A stretch of DNA of 64,000 nt, taken from assembly GCA_024274705.1 (NCBI GenBank), contig JAJSAL010000062.1, positions 1 through 64,000 on the forward strand. The letters run 5' to 3'. Under the pieces are notes generated by a model that was given only the letters and a program-made list of their open reading frames with translations, made no database searches and was not told where the DNA came from. Below are positions 31,519 through 39,724 of the stretch, in pieces. Each line of letters opens with the position of its first letter. The first letter of the stretch is position 1. Both the position numbers and the translations under genes were made by a program. Source of the stretch: Spirochaetota bacterium. Lineage in GTDB: Bacteria > Spirochaetota > Spirochaetia > SPDA01 > JAJSAL01.

Positions 31519-32730
31519 GTGAAGATTGGCACAAGCATAGAACAGAAAACGGAGCAGTTTCTTCTGGAGATGATTTCCACCCCTTCTTTGAGTGGACGGG
31601 AAGGGGGAATGGTCGAGTTGTGTTCGGAAAACTTCCAGGATGTCTCTGATACAACTGAAAAAATTCCAATGCCCGGCACGATTACAAACGATCCGTACTA
31701 CTGTTCCGTTCTTAAAGATACCGACTATAACGGCAGGCACAATCTACGAATTACCGTGAAGGGAACCGGCAGTTACAAACCGATTATATTCAATGCGCAT
31801 CTTGATGTAGTCCCCTCATGGGACGATGAAGGGACCGGGTTTTTACCCGTAAAAAAGGGAAAGATTGTCTACGGCAGAGGAGCCTGTGACGACAAGGGGT
31901 CAATTGCCGCCCTTTTTGCCATGCTTTTATTGTTAAGGCAGCGGAGGGCGGTTACGGCAGCGGATATAATTATTCATCTGGTTTGTGAGGAGGAAGTGGG
32001 AGGGAACGGAACTCTGGCAATTCTACAGGATCCTCTCGAAGGGGAAGGTGTGGTCAACATGGAGCCCACGGATCTTAAGATCAGCCTGGGACACCGTGGT
32101 GCTGTGTGGTTTAATATAGACTTTTGCGGAAAATCCGGGCACAGCGGAATCTCCGGATCCGTACGAAATGCGCTTGTTATGGCAGCAGATTGTATGAGCC
32201 TGCTTAAAGGATATCACGATTCCGTACTGGAAGCCTCCCGGAACCTCAAGCCTTTCGATGTGTTTGACAATCCCATGCCCCTGACTTTCGGAAAGCTTCA
32301 CAGCGGTGACTGGCCGGCAACCGTTCCATCCCGGGCAATACTGGAGGGGGTCTTCGGATTTCTTCCTGATATGAATACCGAAAACATAACAGCAGGAATT
32401 ATAAATGTGTTTGCCGGGCATTTCGGCCGGAACTGGAATAACGCTATTACGGTTGATTTCCCTTTTAAAAATGAGCCGTACATTGTTAACACGAATGAGA
32501 AAATCGTTCATACCATGAAAAGCGCCTGTGCCTCCATTGGCTGTGCCGGAGAGGAAACGGTGCTTACAAGCTGTGCCGATTTGTGGCGTTACAATCACAT
32601 GTATGGTATTCCGGGGATTCAGTTCGGTCCGGGAAAACTCGATCACGCGCATGCTCCGGATGAGCAGGTACATATGGATGATATTTTAAAGGCTGCAGAA
32701 ATTATGTTTCATCTGGTAACGGAATATTGA
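31519..32730 (+). CDS. M20 family metallopeptidase/deacylase
   Basis: A 403-residue M20 hydrolase (ArgE/DapE/ACY1 type). The metal ligands are in NAHLDVVPSW (about residue 93), GRGACDDKG (about residue 123), CEEEVGGNG (about residue 157) and the final His in LDHAHAPDE (about residue 380). It removes acyl groups from N-acyl amino compounds or cleaves small peptides. Start GTG at 31519. In this operon an N-acyl or carbamoyl group on the imported compound is a likely target; the neighbouring aminotransferase would then act on the freed amine. Confidence 0.84.
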   Translation: MKIGTSIEQKTEQFLLEMISTPSLSGREGGMVELCSENFQDVSDTTEKIPMPGTITNDPYYCSVLKDTDYNGRHNLRITVKGTGSYKPIIFNAHLDVVPSWDDEGTGFLPVKKGKIVYGRGACDDKGSIAALFAMLLLLRQRRAVTAADIIIHLVCEEEVGGNGTLAILQDPLEGEGVVNMEPTDLKISLGHRGAVWFNIDFCGKSGHSGISGSVRNALVMAADCMSLLKGYHDSVLEASRNLKPFDVFDNPMPLTFGKLHSGDWPATVPSRAILEGVFGFLPDMNTENITAGIINVFAGHFGRNWNNAITVDFPFKNEPYIVNTNEKIVHTMKSACASIGCAGEETVLTSCADLWRYNHMYGIPGIQFGPGKLDHAHAPDEQVHMDDILKAAEIMFHLVTEY

Positions 32731-32748
32731 TTTCCGGCCCGGGAGGTT

Positions 32749-33540
32749 ATGAATACGTCGATGGATTTTGTTGCCCGTTTTAAGCACGAAAAGCCCGGGG
32801 GAAAAGGGTTCACGATTTTCTGGATGGGCCAGGCCGGTTTTATCATTAAAACCGGAAAGGGAGAGGTGATTGGAATCGATCTCTATTTTTCCGATCTCGT
32901 TGAAAAACAGCTGGGCATCGAGTTTAAAAGAATTATGCCAACCCTTATCGGTCCCGCTGATATCAAGTATAACTACCTGCTGATATCCCACGACCATCCT
33001 GACCATCTGGACATGGATTCCATCACCGGCATGATTTCACAGGGAACCCGGGTGCTGGCTTCTATCGAGGCATATAAAAAGCTTGAAGGGATACATGGTT
33101 TCCGGGAATCGGATTTCATCCGTTGTATTCCCGGAGACAGGCATGAGTTCACGAATTTTTCAATAACGATTACTCCTGCCGATCATGGTGAACTCGCGTA
33201 TGATGCGGTAGGTTTTATTATTGATATCAACGGCAGCAGGATTTATTTTGCAGGAGACACGGCTTTTTCACCGGATGTACTATCTGATGTTACCGCGGCG
33301 CGCCCGGAAATATCGCTCCTTCCCATAAATGGCGAATTCGGTAACATGGGTCCCCGGGAAGCCATCGCCTACGCAAAGGAACTGAAAACCAAGGTTATGA
33401 TTCCCTACCATTTCTGGACATTTCCGGCCCACAAGGGTAGTCCCCTGGAACTGTTGAGATCAACTGGTTCCGGAAACCTGGAAATCGCCTTGTTATCCCA
33501 GGGAGAAGCGTTCAGGATGGCTCGATGTACAGGGAAATGA
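32749..33540 (+). CDS. MBL-fold hydrolase (UlaG-like lactonase type)
   Basis: A 263-residue cytoplasmic metallo-beta-lactamase-fold protein. ISHDHPDHLDMDS (about residue 83) is the metal motif, with further ligands in ADHGELAYDAVG (about residue 145) and YFAGDTAFS (about residue 166). UlaG-like enzymes open lactones such as L-ascorbate 6-phosphate. It has no signal peptide, unlike the MBL gene at 10083. A lactone intermediate would fit a sugar or sugar acid route. Confidence 0.82.
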   Translation: MNTSMDFVARFKHEKPGGKGFTIFWMGQAGFIIKTGKGEVIGIDLYFSDLVEKQLGIEFKRIMPTLIGPADIKYNYLLISHDHPDHLDMDSITGMISQGTRVLASIEAYKKLEGIHGFRESDFIRCIPGDRHEFTNFSITITPADHGELAYDAVGFIIDINGSRIYFAGDTAFSPDVLSDVTAARPEISLLPINGEFGNMGPREAIAYAKELKTKVMIPYHFWTFPAHKGSPLELLRSTGSGNLEIALLSQGEAFRMARCTGK

Positions 33541-33544
33541 AGTT

Positions 33545-33952
33545 ATGATTCGGCGGTATATCACCTGGAACAAGGATATGTGTACAGGTTGTCTCTCCTG
33601 CATGATCGTATGTTCGGAAATCCATTTTGGAGAGAGCTCACAGCAGTTGGCCCGGATCCAGATTCAAAAGGATGACTTGAGCGGACAGGTACAGTCCCGG
33701 TACTGCAGGCAGTGTAAAAAGGCTCAATGTGCGGAAGTCTGTCCAGTCGGTGCCATCACTTTCGATTCGGGACTCGGTGCTTGGCGGATGGATATGTCCC
33801 TTTGCACCCTCTGTGGTGAATGTGTTAAAGCGTGTCCCTTCGACGCACTCAGGATGATCGGGGAAAAGACCCTGAAATGTGATCTGTGTTCCGGCAAGGC
33901 ATATTGTAAAAGGGTCTGCCCCACCGGCGCAATAGTGGTGGTACGGAGATGA
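33545..33952 (+). CDS. Four-cluster polyferredoxin partner of aldehyde oxidoreductase
   Basis: A 135-residue iron-sulphur protein of the HycB/FdhB/DmsB type. Four Cys sets are visible: CTGCLSCMIVC (residue 13), CRQCKKAQCAEVC (about residue 56), CTLCGECVKAC (about residue 84) and CDLCSGKAYCKRVC (about residue 110). It is directly upstream of the tungsten enzyme gene and most likely carries electrons between it and ferredoxin or hydrogenase. No membrane segment or Tat signal is visible, so it is cytoplasmic. Confidence 0.85.
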   Translation: MIRRYITWNKDMCTGCLSCMIVCSEIHFGESSQQLARIQIQKDDLSGQVQSRYCRQCKKAQCAEVCPVGAITFDSGLGAWRMDMSLCTLCGECVKACPFDALRMIGEKTLKCDLCSGKAYCKRVCPTGAIVVVRR

Positions 33953-33954
33953 AA

Positions 33955-35898
33955 ATGAAATACGGGGGATGGACAGGCAAACTGCTGGTTGTCGATTTAG
34001 GAGAAGCGAAAACAGAGGTTTTAGAAACCCTGGTTTACGGCAGGGAATTCCTTGGAGGACGGGGAATAGGTGTCCGAATCGCCTGGGATGAAATCGGCAG
34101 GGGCATTACGCCCTACGATCCGGCAAATCGTATCTTTTTTTTAACCGGTCCACTTACAGGAACGTCGGCTCCGAACTCAAGCAGGACCACCATATGCTCC
34201 TTAAGCCCCCAAGTGTATCCCTATGAGTGGTTTACCTATTCAAGCATAGGCGGTTTCTTCGGACCTGCATTGAAATACGCGGGGTACGACGGAATTATCG
34301 TCAAGGGGATATCGCACAAACCGGTCTACCTCCTTATTGTCGACGAGAAAGTGCGTGTCATGGATGGGAGTAAGGTATGGGGAGAAGGTATTTTCCGGAC
34401 CCAGGAAATCCTGAAAAATCTCCATGGGGAGAGCTGTAGGGTTCTGTCCATCGGTCCGGCAGGTGAAAGGAAAAGCAGAATAGCTATTATCGGTAACAGT
34501 ACCGGATCGGCAGCAGGCCAGGGCGGGTTTGGCGGCGTTATGGGCGCCAAGAGGCTCAAGGCTATCGCGGTAATCGGAACCGGTTCGATAACCCTTGCAG
34601 ACCCGGAGAGGTTTACCGAGTGTACCATCGGTATTTCAAAGGAAATTGAAGTAACCATGGGCATGCCGAAACCTCCTTTTATAGATGGAAGTAAAAAAGA
34701 GTTCCAGGAGACATTTTCCGCCTGCGGGCAGCAGTGTGCTGCGCCAAAGTGCCATATCACCCAGCAGTATTGTGACGTTCCGGGGGTTATATTTCCCGGG
34801 CGGAAATACAAAGGGATCATTATGTGTGAGAGTAAACTTTTCCAGGGATTTGAAAATACCCATTACAACTGGAAACTCGGTTTCAATGCCGGGTATGAGA
34901 TAGCACAGATCAGCCAGGACCTGGGTATAAATCACTGGGAACTCGGGCTGGGCCTGGTACCCTGGTTGCGGCTCTGTCATCAGTCCGGGCAGCTGGAGGA
35001 TATAGACGGCATGAAATTCGACCTCGATGATCCTGAGTTCTGGTATGCCCTGGTGACAAAAATAGCCTTCCGGGAGGGAATAGGTGATGCACTCTCCGAA
35101 GGTGGACCGAGGGCATCGGAAATTCTCGGTATTGGTAGGGAGTACGTAAGCAACTACTGGGCTGCCTGGGGTTTCGGAGGGCACTGGGACGGAAGAGGGG
35201 ACAAGATCAACAAGATTTTCTATCCTTTCTGGATCGTGACTGCCCTGCAGTGGGCCCTTGGTTCCAGGGACCCGTTGTCCAGCGGACACGGATACGCCCA
35301 GAACGTGATGAACTGGTCTAAAGATGTAAGCGGTGATGACGGACTTTCGTGGGATACGATACAGGAAATCGGGCGGAAAGTGTACGGCCACCCGGACGCG
35401 GCGAATATTTTGAGCGGATACGAGGGGAAGGTATCCCCCGCGATATTTCATCAGCACAGAAGCGTACTGAAGGACAGTCTTACGTTATGCGACCAAGTCT
35501 ATCCCATGATCTACAGCAGGAAGGATCCCGATCATATTGCCCGGACAAGGAACGGACTTCCCGGTACCGATTTTGAACGAACTATGTTCAACCTCGCCAC
35601 AGGTCTGGATATGGATACAGATGAGTTTGAAGGGGCGGCGGAAAGAATTTTCAACCTGGAAAGGATGCTTCACGTCAGAAACTGGAAACGGGACAGGGAA
35701 ACCGACGAAAAGGTCCTTCCCTATTTCGGGAAAAGGGAAGAGTGGGAAAATCCGCTGACCTGTGAAAAAAAGGCTTTGGATACCGGAAAATTCAGGCACC
35801 TACTGTCGGAATTATATAAAGCCAGGGGGTGGGATCCTGAAACTGGAATTCCTTACAGGAAAACGCTCATTGATCTGGGTCTTGAATTTGTTTGTTAG
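33955..35898 (+). CDS. aor: Tungsten-type aldehyde ferredoxin oxidoreductase
   Basis: A 647-residue AOR-family enzyme, tungsten bis-pterin and [4Fe-4S] dependent. The N-terminal domain (FLGGRGIGVRIAWDE, LTGPLTGTSAPNSSR, YSSIGGFFGPALKYAGYDG) matches pterin-binding segments. Cys ligands are in SACGQQCAAPKCH (spacing Cx3Cx4C, not the Cx2Cx3C I expect for classical AOR) and a late Cys in SLTLCDQV. The enzyme oxidises aldehydes to acids with reduction of ferredoxin. I chose the ATG at 33955, with GGAG 6 nt upstream. It is the last gene of the operon and is preceded by its ferredoxin partner. Confidence 0.87.
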   Translation: MKYGGWTGKLLVVDLGEAKTEVLETLVYGREFLGGRGIGVRIAWDEIGRGITPYDPANRIFFLTGPLTGTSAPNSSRTTICSLSPQVYPYEWFTYSSIGGFFGPALKYAGYDGIIVKGISHKPVYLLIVDEKVRVMDGSKVWGEGIFRTQEILKNLHGESCRVLSIGPAGERKSRIAIIGNSTGSAAGQGGFGGVMGAKRLKAIAVIGTGSITLADPERFTECTIGISKEIEVTMGMPKPPFIDGSKKEFQETFSACGQQCAAPKCHITQQYCDVPGVIFPGRKYKGIIMCESKLFQGFENTHYNWKLGFNAGYEIAQISQDLGINHWELGLGLVPWLRLCHQSGQLEDIDGMKFDLDDPEFWYALVTKIAFREGIGDALSEGGPRASEILGIGREYVSNYWAAWGFGGHWDGRGDKINKIFYPFWIVTALQWALGSRDPLSSGHGYAQNVMNWSKDVSGDDGLSWDTIQEIGRKVYGHPDAANILSGYEGKVSPAIFHQHRSVLKDSLTLCDQVYPMIYSRKDPDHIARTRNGLPGTDFERTMFNLATGLDMDTDEFEGAAERIFNLERMLHVRNWKRDRETDEKVLPYFGKREEWENPLTCEKKALDTGKFRHLLSELYKARGWDPETGIPYRKTLIDLGLEFVC

Positions 35899-35927
35899 GG
35901 TGTAGTGAATTGTCTTAAGAGAATGAA

Positions 35928-35949
35928 TGACAGTGCATTACACTTGTCA
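35928..35949. terminator. Possible hairpin between convergent aor and kdgK-like genes
   Basis: TGACAGTG (35928-35935) and CACTTGTCA (35941-35949) form a short stem with a bulge in the 67-nt space between the two operons. It lacks a T run. Confidence 0.3.
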
Positions 35950-35965
35950 GACTCGGACTGTTCAT

Positions 35966-36991
35966 TCAGCGTATAACCCTTCCCGAAGCATCTCCGGCTA
36001 GCAGCATCTTTATTTCATCCAGAGATACAAGGGGAAGATCTCCCGGAACAGAGTGCTTGAGGCACGAAGCTGCTACCGCGAAATTGAGGGCTTCTTCATC
36101 ATCGAAGTTGTTCAGACCGTAAATAAGGCCCGCGGAAAACGAATCTCCTCCTCCGACCCGGTCGACTATATCGGTGATTTCATATTTTTCAGAAATGAGA
36201 AACTCGTTCCTGTTGTTCAGTACGGCTGACCATCCGTTGTGATTCGCGCTTCTGGATTCCCGCATGGTAACAGCGAGTTTCTTAATATTCGGAAATGTTG
36301 CCAGAACACTGTCCGTGAGCTCCCGGTACCTGTCTGTGGAAAGTTCTCCCTTCTGAACATCGATATCCAGGTTGATCCCGAGGGATTTCTGACAATCCTC
36401 TTCATTGCCTATGACGATGTCCATCATTCCTGTCAGTTCCCCCATGACTTCGACCGCTGATTTTCCGTACTGCCACAGTTTTTTTCTGTAGTTCAGGTCC
36501 ATGGAGACTGTCAGCCCCATTTCTCCGGCCTTTCTTACGGCTTCAATGCTTAACTGTGCTGCGGACTCTGAAATAGCAGGAGTAATACCGGTGATGTGGA
36601 ACCACCCACCACCGGCGAAGACAGAGTTCCAGTCCACATCCCCGGCAAAGGCAGATGCCATGGAGCTGCCGGCCCTGTCATAAATAACTTTACCCGGACG
36701 CTGGTTGGCCCCGGTCTCAAGGAAATAAATACCAAGCCGTGACCCCTGTCTCACTATAGAGGACGTATCGACACCCTGCTTTTTTAATTCCTGTATACAT
36801 GCGTCTCCCACTGCATTGTCGGGGATGAAACTTACGAATGAGACGTCCAGCCCCCACCGGGCAAGTCCTACCGCTACATTGGCTTCACCTCCACCGAAGG
36901 TAGCTTCAAGCCGGGGGCTCTGGAAAAGCCTCTCATATCCCGGAGATTTCAGACGGAGCATGATTTCTCCGAAGGTAATAATACGTATCAT
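35966..36991 (-). CDS. kdgK: PfkB-family sugar kinase (2-keto-3-deoxygluconate kinase-like)
   Basis: A 341-residue ribokinase/PfkB kinase. The substrate motif [15 protein letters not shown] is at about residues 34-48 and the catalytic C-terminal motif [14 protein letters not shown] near residue 280. The overall pattern ([10 protein letters not shown] start) is that of KDG kinases, which make KDPG from 2-keto-3-deoxygluconate. It lies 80 nt downstream of a 2-hydroxyacid dehydrogenase gene in the same orientation and shares its palindromic operator. A KDPG aldolase is not in the window. Confidence 0.84.
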   Translation of the reverse strand: MIRIITFGEIMLRLKSPGYERLFQSPRLEATFGGGEANVAVGLARWGLDVSFVSFIPDNAVGDACIQELKKQGVDTSSIVRQGSRLGIYFLETGANQRPGKVIYDRAGSSMASAFAGDVDWNSVFAGGGWFHITGITPAISESAAQLSIEAVRKAGEMGLTVSMDLNYRKKLWQYGKSAVEVMGELTGMMDIVIGNEEDCQKSLGINLDIDVQKGELSTDRYRELTDSVLATFPNIKKLAVTMRESRSANHNGWSAVLNNRNEFLISEKYEITDIVDRVGGGDSFSAGLIYGLNNFDDEEALNFAVAASCLKHSVPGDLPLVSLDEIKMLLAGDASGRVIR

Positions 36992-37071
36992 GGTAATAAA
37001 CTCCCGTATTCGTTATTATGCGGACGTTATTCTGACTCCCCGGGATAGCCACCCCGTGCGGCGAAGGTGGT

Positions 37072-38046
37072 TTACCGGAGAACCTCTTTGTTAACAGGGT
37101 AGGAAGGGTCGTCTCCCTTCAGTACTTCCAGAATATTCCGTGCTGCTTTAGTTTTCAATTCCACGATAGATTCTTCACTGTACCACCCTGTATGATCGGA
37201 AAGAATTATATTATCCAGGGTTCTCAGCGGACTGGCAGCATCGAGAGGTTCAGTGTGATACACATCAAGTCCCGCGTAAGCAATACGTCCCTCTTTTAAC
37301 GCCTGGAAAAGAGCTTCCTCAACTATTACCTGCCCCCTGGACGTATTGATTATAATCGCACCCGGTTTCAGTTTCCGAAGTGCCTCATTGTCGATAAGGT
37401 TTCTCGTTTTATCATTCAGCGGGACGTGGATGGATAGGTAATCCGATGCACGAAGCAACGTTTCCAGGCCGGTGTTTACCGCGCCGGCGTTACTGATTTC
37501 ACTCTCTGAGACATACGGATCATACACAAGTACTGTTTTCAACCCCAACCCGGACGTTTTTCTGCAGAAAGACCGGGCAATATTCCCGAACCCGATGATA
37601 CCGAGGGTTTTCCCCTGTATCCTGTAACATCGCTGTGTTGTGTGAAGATTCCATTCACCTTCGCGGATTCGACGATCCTTATAGGCGATTTTCCTGACAC
37701 ATCCGAGCAAAAGGGCCAGTGCTTGGTCGGAAACATCCTCGATTGAATAATCCGGAACATTCGTTACGAGTATCCCCTTTGCCGTGGCGCTGCCTAAATC
37801 CACATTGTCGTACCCTACTCCGTACCTGGAAATGACTTTACAGTTATTCATTCGCATGATGATTTCCCGGTTCAGCGGAAAAAGATTACAGAGCACCCCG
37901 TGGGATGTTTCCAGAACGGGTATCGCCTCTGCGGAGCTCCTAAAATCGTGGACTTCAACCTGTATACCCAGTTCAGACAGCGTACGATTTTCCTCTTCGT
38001 AACTACCATACCGGTCATCCGTAACTACAACTCTGAACTTTTTCAT
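37072..38046 (-). CDS. D-2-hydroxyacid dehydrogenase
   Basis: A 324-residue NAD-dependent D-2-hydroxyacid dehydrogenase. The Rossmann motif GFGNIARSF is at about residue 150. Catalytic Arg (NTSRGQVIVEEAL), Glu (YHTEPLD) and His (LSDHTGWYSEE) are present. Members reduce glyoxylate, hydroxypyruvate or other 2-oxoacids, including phosphoglycerate and erythronate relatives. I chose the ATG at 38046 over an upstream frame that runs into the promoter. With the KDG kinase-like gene it forms a two-gene unit probably controlled by the 26-bp palindrome. Confidence 0.84.
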   Translation of the reverse strand: MKKFRVVVTDDRYGSYEEENRTLSELGIQVEVHDFRSSAEAIPVLETSHGVLCNLFPLNREIIMRMNNCKVISRYGVGYDNVDLGSATAKGILVTNVPDYSIEDVSDQALALLLGCVRKIAYKDRRIREGEWNLHTTQRCYRIQGKTLGIIGFGNIARSFCRKTSGLGLKTVLVYDPYVSESEISNAGAVNTGLETLLRASDYLSIHVPLNDKTRNLIDNEALRKLKPGAIIINTSRGQVIVEEALFQALKEGRIAYAGLDVYHTEPLDAASPLRTLDNIILSDHTGWYSEESIVELKTKAARNILEVLKGDDPSYPVNKEVLR

Positions 38047-38100
38047 GAGGCACCGCCATTTCGAGAAATCTGTTATGACCTGTGATAACGTATTGTACCC

Positions 38101-38129
38101 ATGGTATCGAAACAATCGAGCTTAGTCAA
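38101..38129 (-). promoter_or_regulatory. Promoter of the dehydrogenase-kinase unit
   Basis: On the minus strand: TTGACT (38129-38124), 17-nt spacer, TACCAT (38106-38101). The palindrome begins 6 bp upstream of the -35. Confidence 0.5.
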
Positions 38130-38134
38130 CACAT

Positions 38135-38160
38135 ATTATAAAATGTTAACATTTTATAAT
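38135..38160. promoter_or_regulatory. 26-bp perfect palindrome, candidate GntR operator
   Basis: A perfect 26-bp palindrome centred on GTTAAC, with the core AAAATGTTAACATTTT. The same 14-bp centre is at 23042-23055 and a diverged version at 21358-21385. It could also form a hairpin, but it lies upstream of the gene and not in a transcript. Confidence 0.75.
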
Positions 38161-38227
38161 GAAACGTAATGTCCAGGGACAATGCTTGTAGATGAAAGTA
38201 TTCCGCTGTCTTCTGAAATACCGGCTG

Positions 38228-38875
38228 TTATCTTTTACCTTTCGGCTTTGCCATAAATCTTGAATACTTTTTCTTAAATACAAACATGACACGTTCCCGG
38301 TATTCTCTTTCAATGTCAAGCCCTGAATAATCATCGAAATAGAGTCGCATACGGTATTTGACTGGATCCAGGTTGTAGATGCGGATGTTCTTATTCAACG
38401 AGGACAACAGTTCCTCTACAGCCCTTTTTATGTTCTTTTTCTCCTCTTTATGAAGATCCGGATGTTCATTTTCATACCGCGCTATCGTCCTCCTCACGAT
38501 CTGATCCGTAAGTACAAACGCAAACATGATAACCACCGGTGTGATCAGGAAAAAATAATAAAGGTTCTCATTCAGTATTTTGAAAATGCCTAGTTTGATT
38601 AAAAGAGCCAGGATAAAAGAGATAAAACAAAGAGGGAAAAGCTGCCGAATCACTGCTGCAGCCTTGATAAGGTTCGGCACCCCGGACATTCTTTCGGGTA
38701 CGAAAGCAATGCTGTCCAGGTCCGGTTTAATACGCTCGAATAAAGAACTGTATCCCTCTGTCATGAAGTGATTTCTGAGTTTCTCCGGATCGGACCGTTT
38801 GAAAGCACGAAATTCGTCGAGTTTTTGAATAAGAAATAAAATAGTTGAAAACTTATCGGTTTGTCTCGCTTTCAC
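38228..38875 (-). CDS. Uncharacterised membrane protein
   Basis: A 215-residue protein I cannot assign. Two transmembrane segments are predicted at about residues 92-112 (LCFISFILALLIKLGIF) and 116-138 (YYFFLITPVVIMFAFVLT). The long N-terminal and C-terminal parts are charged and soluble; the tail ends with basic residues (KKKYSRFMAKPKGKR). The GTG start overlaps the stop of the nucleotidyltransferase-like gene (GTGA), so the two are translated together and may form a functional pair. Last gene of the five-gene minus-strand operon. Confidence 0.7.
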   Translation of the reverse strand: MKARQTDKFSTILFLIQKLDEFRAFKRSDPEKLRNHFMTEGYSSLFERIKPDLDSIAFVPERMSGVPNLIKAAAVIRQLFPLCFISFILALLIKLGIFKILNENLYYFFLITPVVIMFAFVLTDQIVRRTIARYENEHPDLHKEEKKNIKRAVEELLSSLNKNIRIYNLDPVKYRMRLYFDDYSGLDIEREYRERVMFVFKKKYSRFMAKPKGKR

Positions 38876-39711
38876 TCAGTTTCCTCTGAATTCTCGATCA
38901 CATCCCACTCATCCACTTCATTGTACCACCTGGTTTTTGTACCGATCACGGCCCTCGATTTCCACTTGAAGGTTTTCGGTCCGGCTTCTATCAGCCCTTC
39001 CAGCTCCTCGATTCTTTGCGATACGATCTCTCTGTCATTCTGCTTCAACACATCGTATTTTTCAAGAGATGCTTTAATCTTCTTAAGATTCTCTTTTGAT
39101 GTGTGACAGAATCCCCAGTCGGATAATAATGGATGTATCACTGCATTTGTATTGATCATGTTCTCATCGGATTCACCGATCTCATGGGCCCTGAGCAGGA
39201 TAATCGCATCCTTGATATCTTTTTCATTCATTCTGACCATTTGAAGCTTCTGTAACAGGAGTTCCGCCGCCGGCAGAGTAGGCGAATCCATTTCAAGCCG
39301 CTTCTTGTAGGAAAGGGTATGATTCATTGCCAATTGGTCGAAAAAGATTTCGACCATTGGAATTTTCGGTCCATAATAGATCTGCCGTGTTTTTCCATAA
39401 TGATAGAGAAGCCGCTGGTTAATCGTGTACCCCCGCTTCTCAAAAAATTTTAACAGCTTTACCCTGTACTTCCCGTGACTGACCAGATCGATGTCTGTGA
39501 AGACTTTTTTTCCCAGACGGCCGAGATTTTTCCATAAAGTCTCAACTTCCCGGCTGTGAAGATATATTGCCATGCCACCCATAATACGGAGAACAAGGTT
39601 TTCCTCTGCTGCTGCGGCAACCAGGTCTTTTGCTTCCCGGATAAATTCCTCCGGTTTCGGCCATTCTTCAACCGGTATTTCCGAGGGGAGCCTGAATTGT
39701 CTTTCTTCCAT
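38872..39711 (-). CDS. Nucleotidyltransferase-like protein
   Basis: A 279-residue protein with an N-terminal nucleotidyltransferase-like segment: RIMGGMAIYLHS (about residue 43) resembles the GG(S/M)-type motif of the superfamily, and FTDIDLVSHG (about residue 71) supplies the DxD metal pair. The rest (residues 90-180) resembles the helical part of AbiEii-type or MNT-like proteins, with LPAAELLLQKLQMVRMNEKDIKDAI. The third catalytic acid cannot be fixed by eye. Function unknown; nucleotidyl transfer to an RNA or protein is possible. GAGG lies before the ATG. Confidence 0.6.
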   Translation of the reverse strand: MEERQFRLPSEIPVEEWPKPEEFIREAKDLVAAAAEENLVLRIMGGMAIYLHSREVETLWKNLGRLGKKVFTDIDLVSHGKYRVKLLKFFEKRGYTINQRLLYHYGKTRQIYYGPKIPMVEIFFDQLAMNHTLSYKKRLEMDSPTLPAAELLLQKLQMVRMNEKDIKDAIILLRAHEIGESDENMINTNAVIHPLLSDWGFCHTSKENLKKIKASLEKYDVLKQNDREIVSQRIEELEGLIEAGPKTFKWKSRAVIGTKTRWYNEVDEWDVIENSEETE

Positions 39712-39724
39712 AAAATGTTAACCT

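Noticed and set aside
39709-39724. GGTTAACATTTTAT before the nucleotidyltransferase-like gene, similar to the GntR half-site
   Set aside because: Only one arm is present, it lies inside an operon and overlaps a Shine-Dalgarno sequence and start codon, so chance similarity is more likely than an operator.
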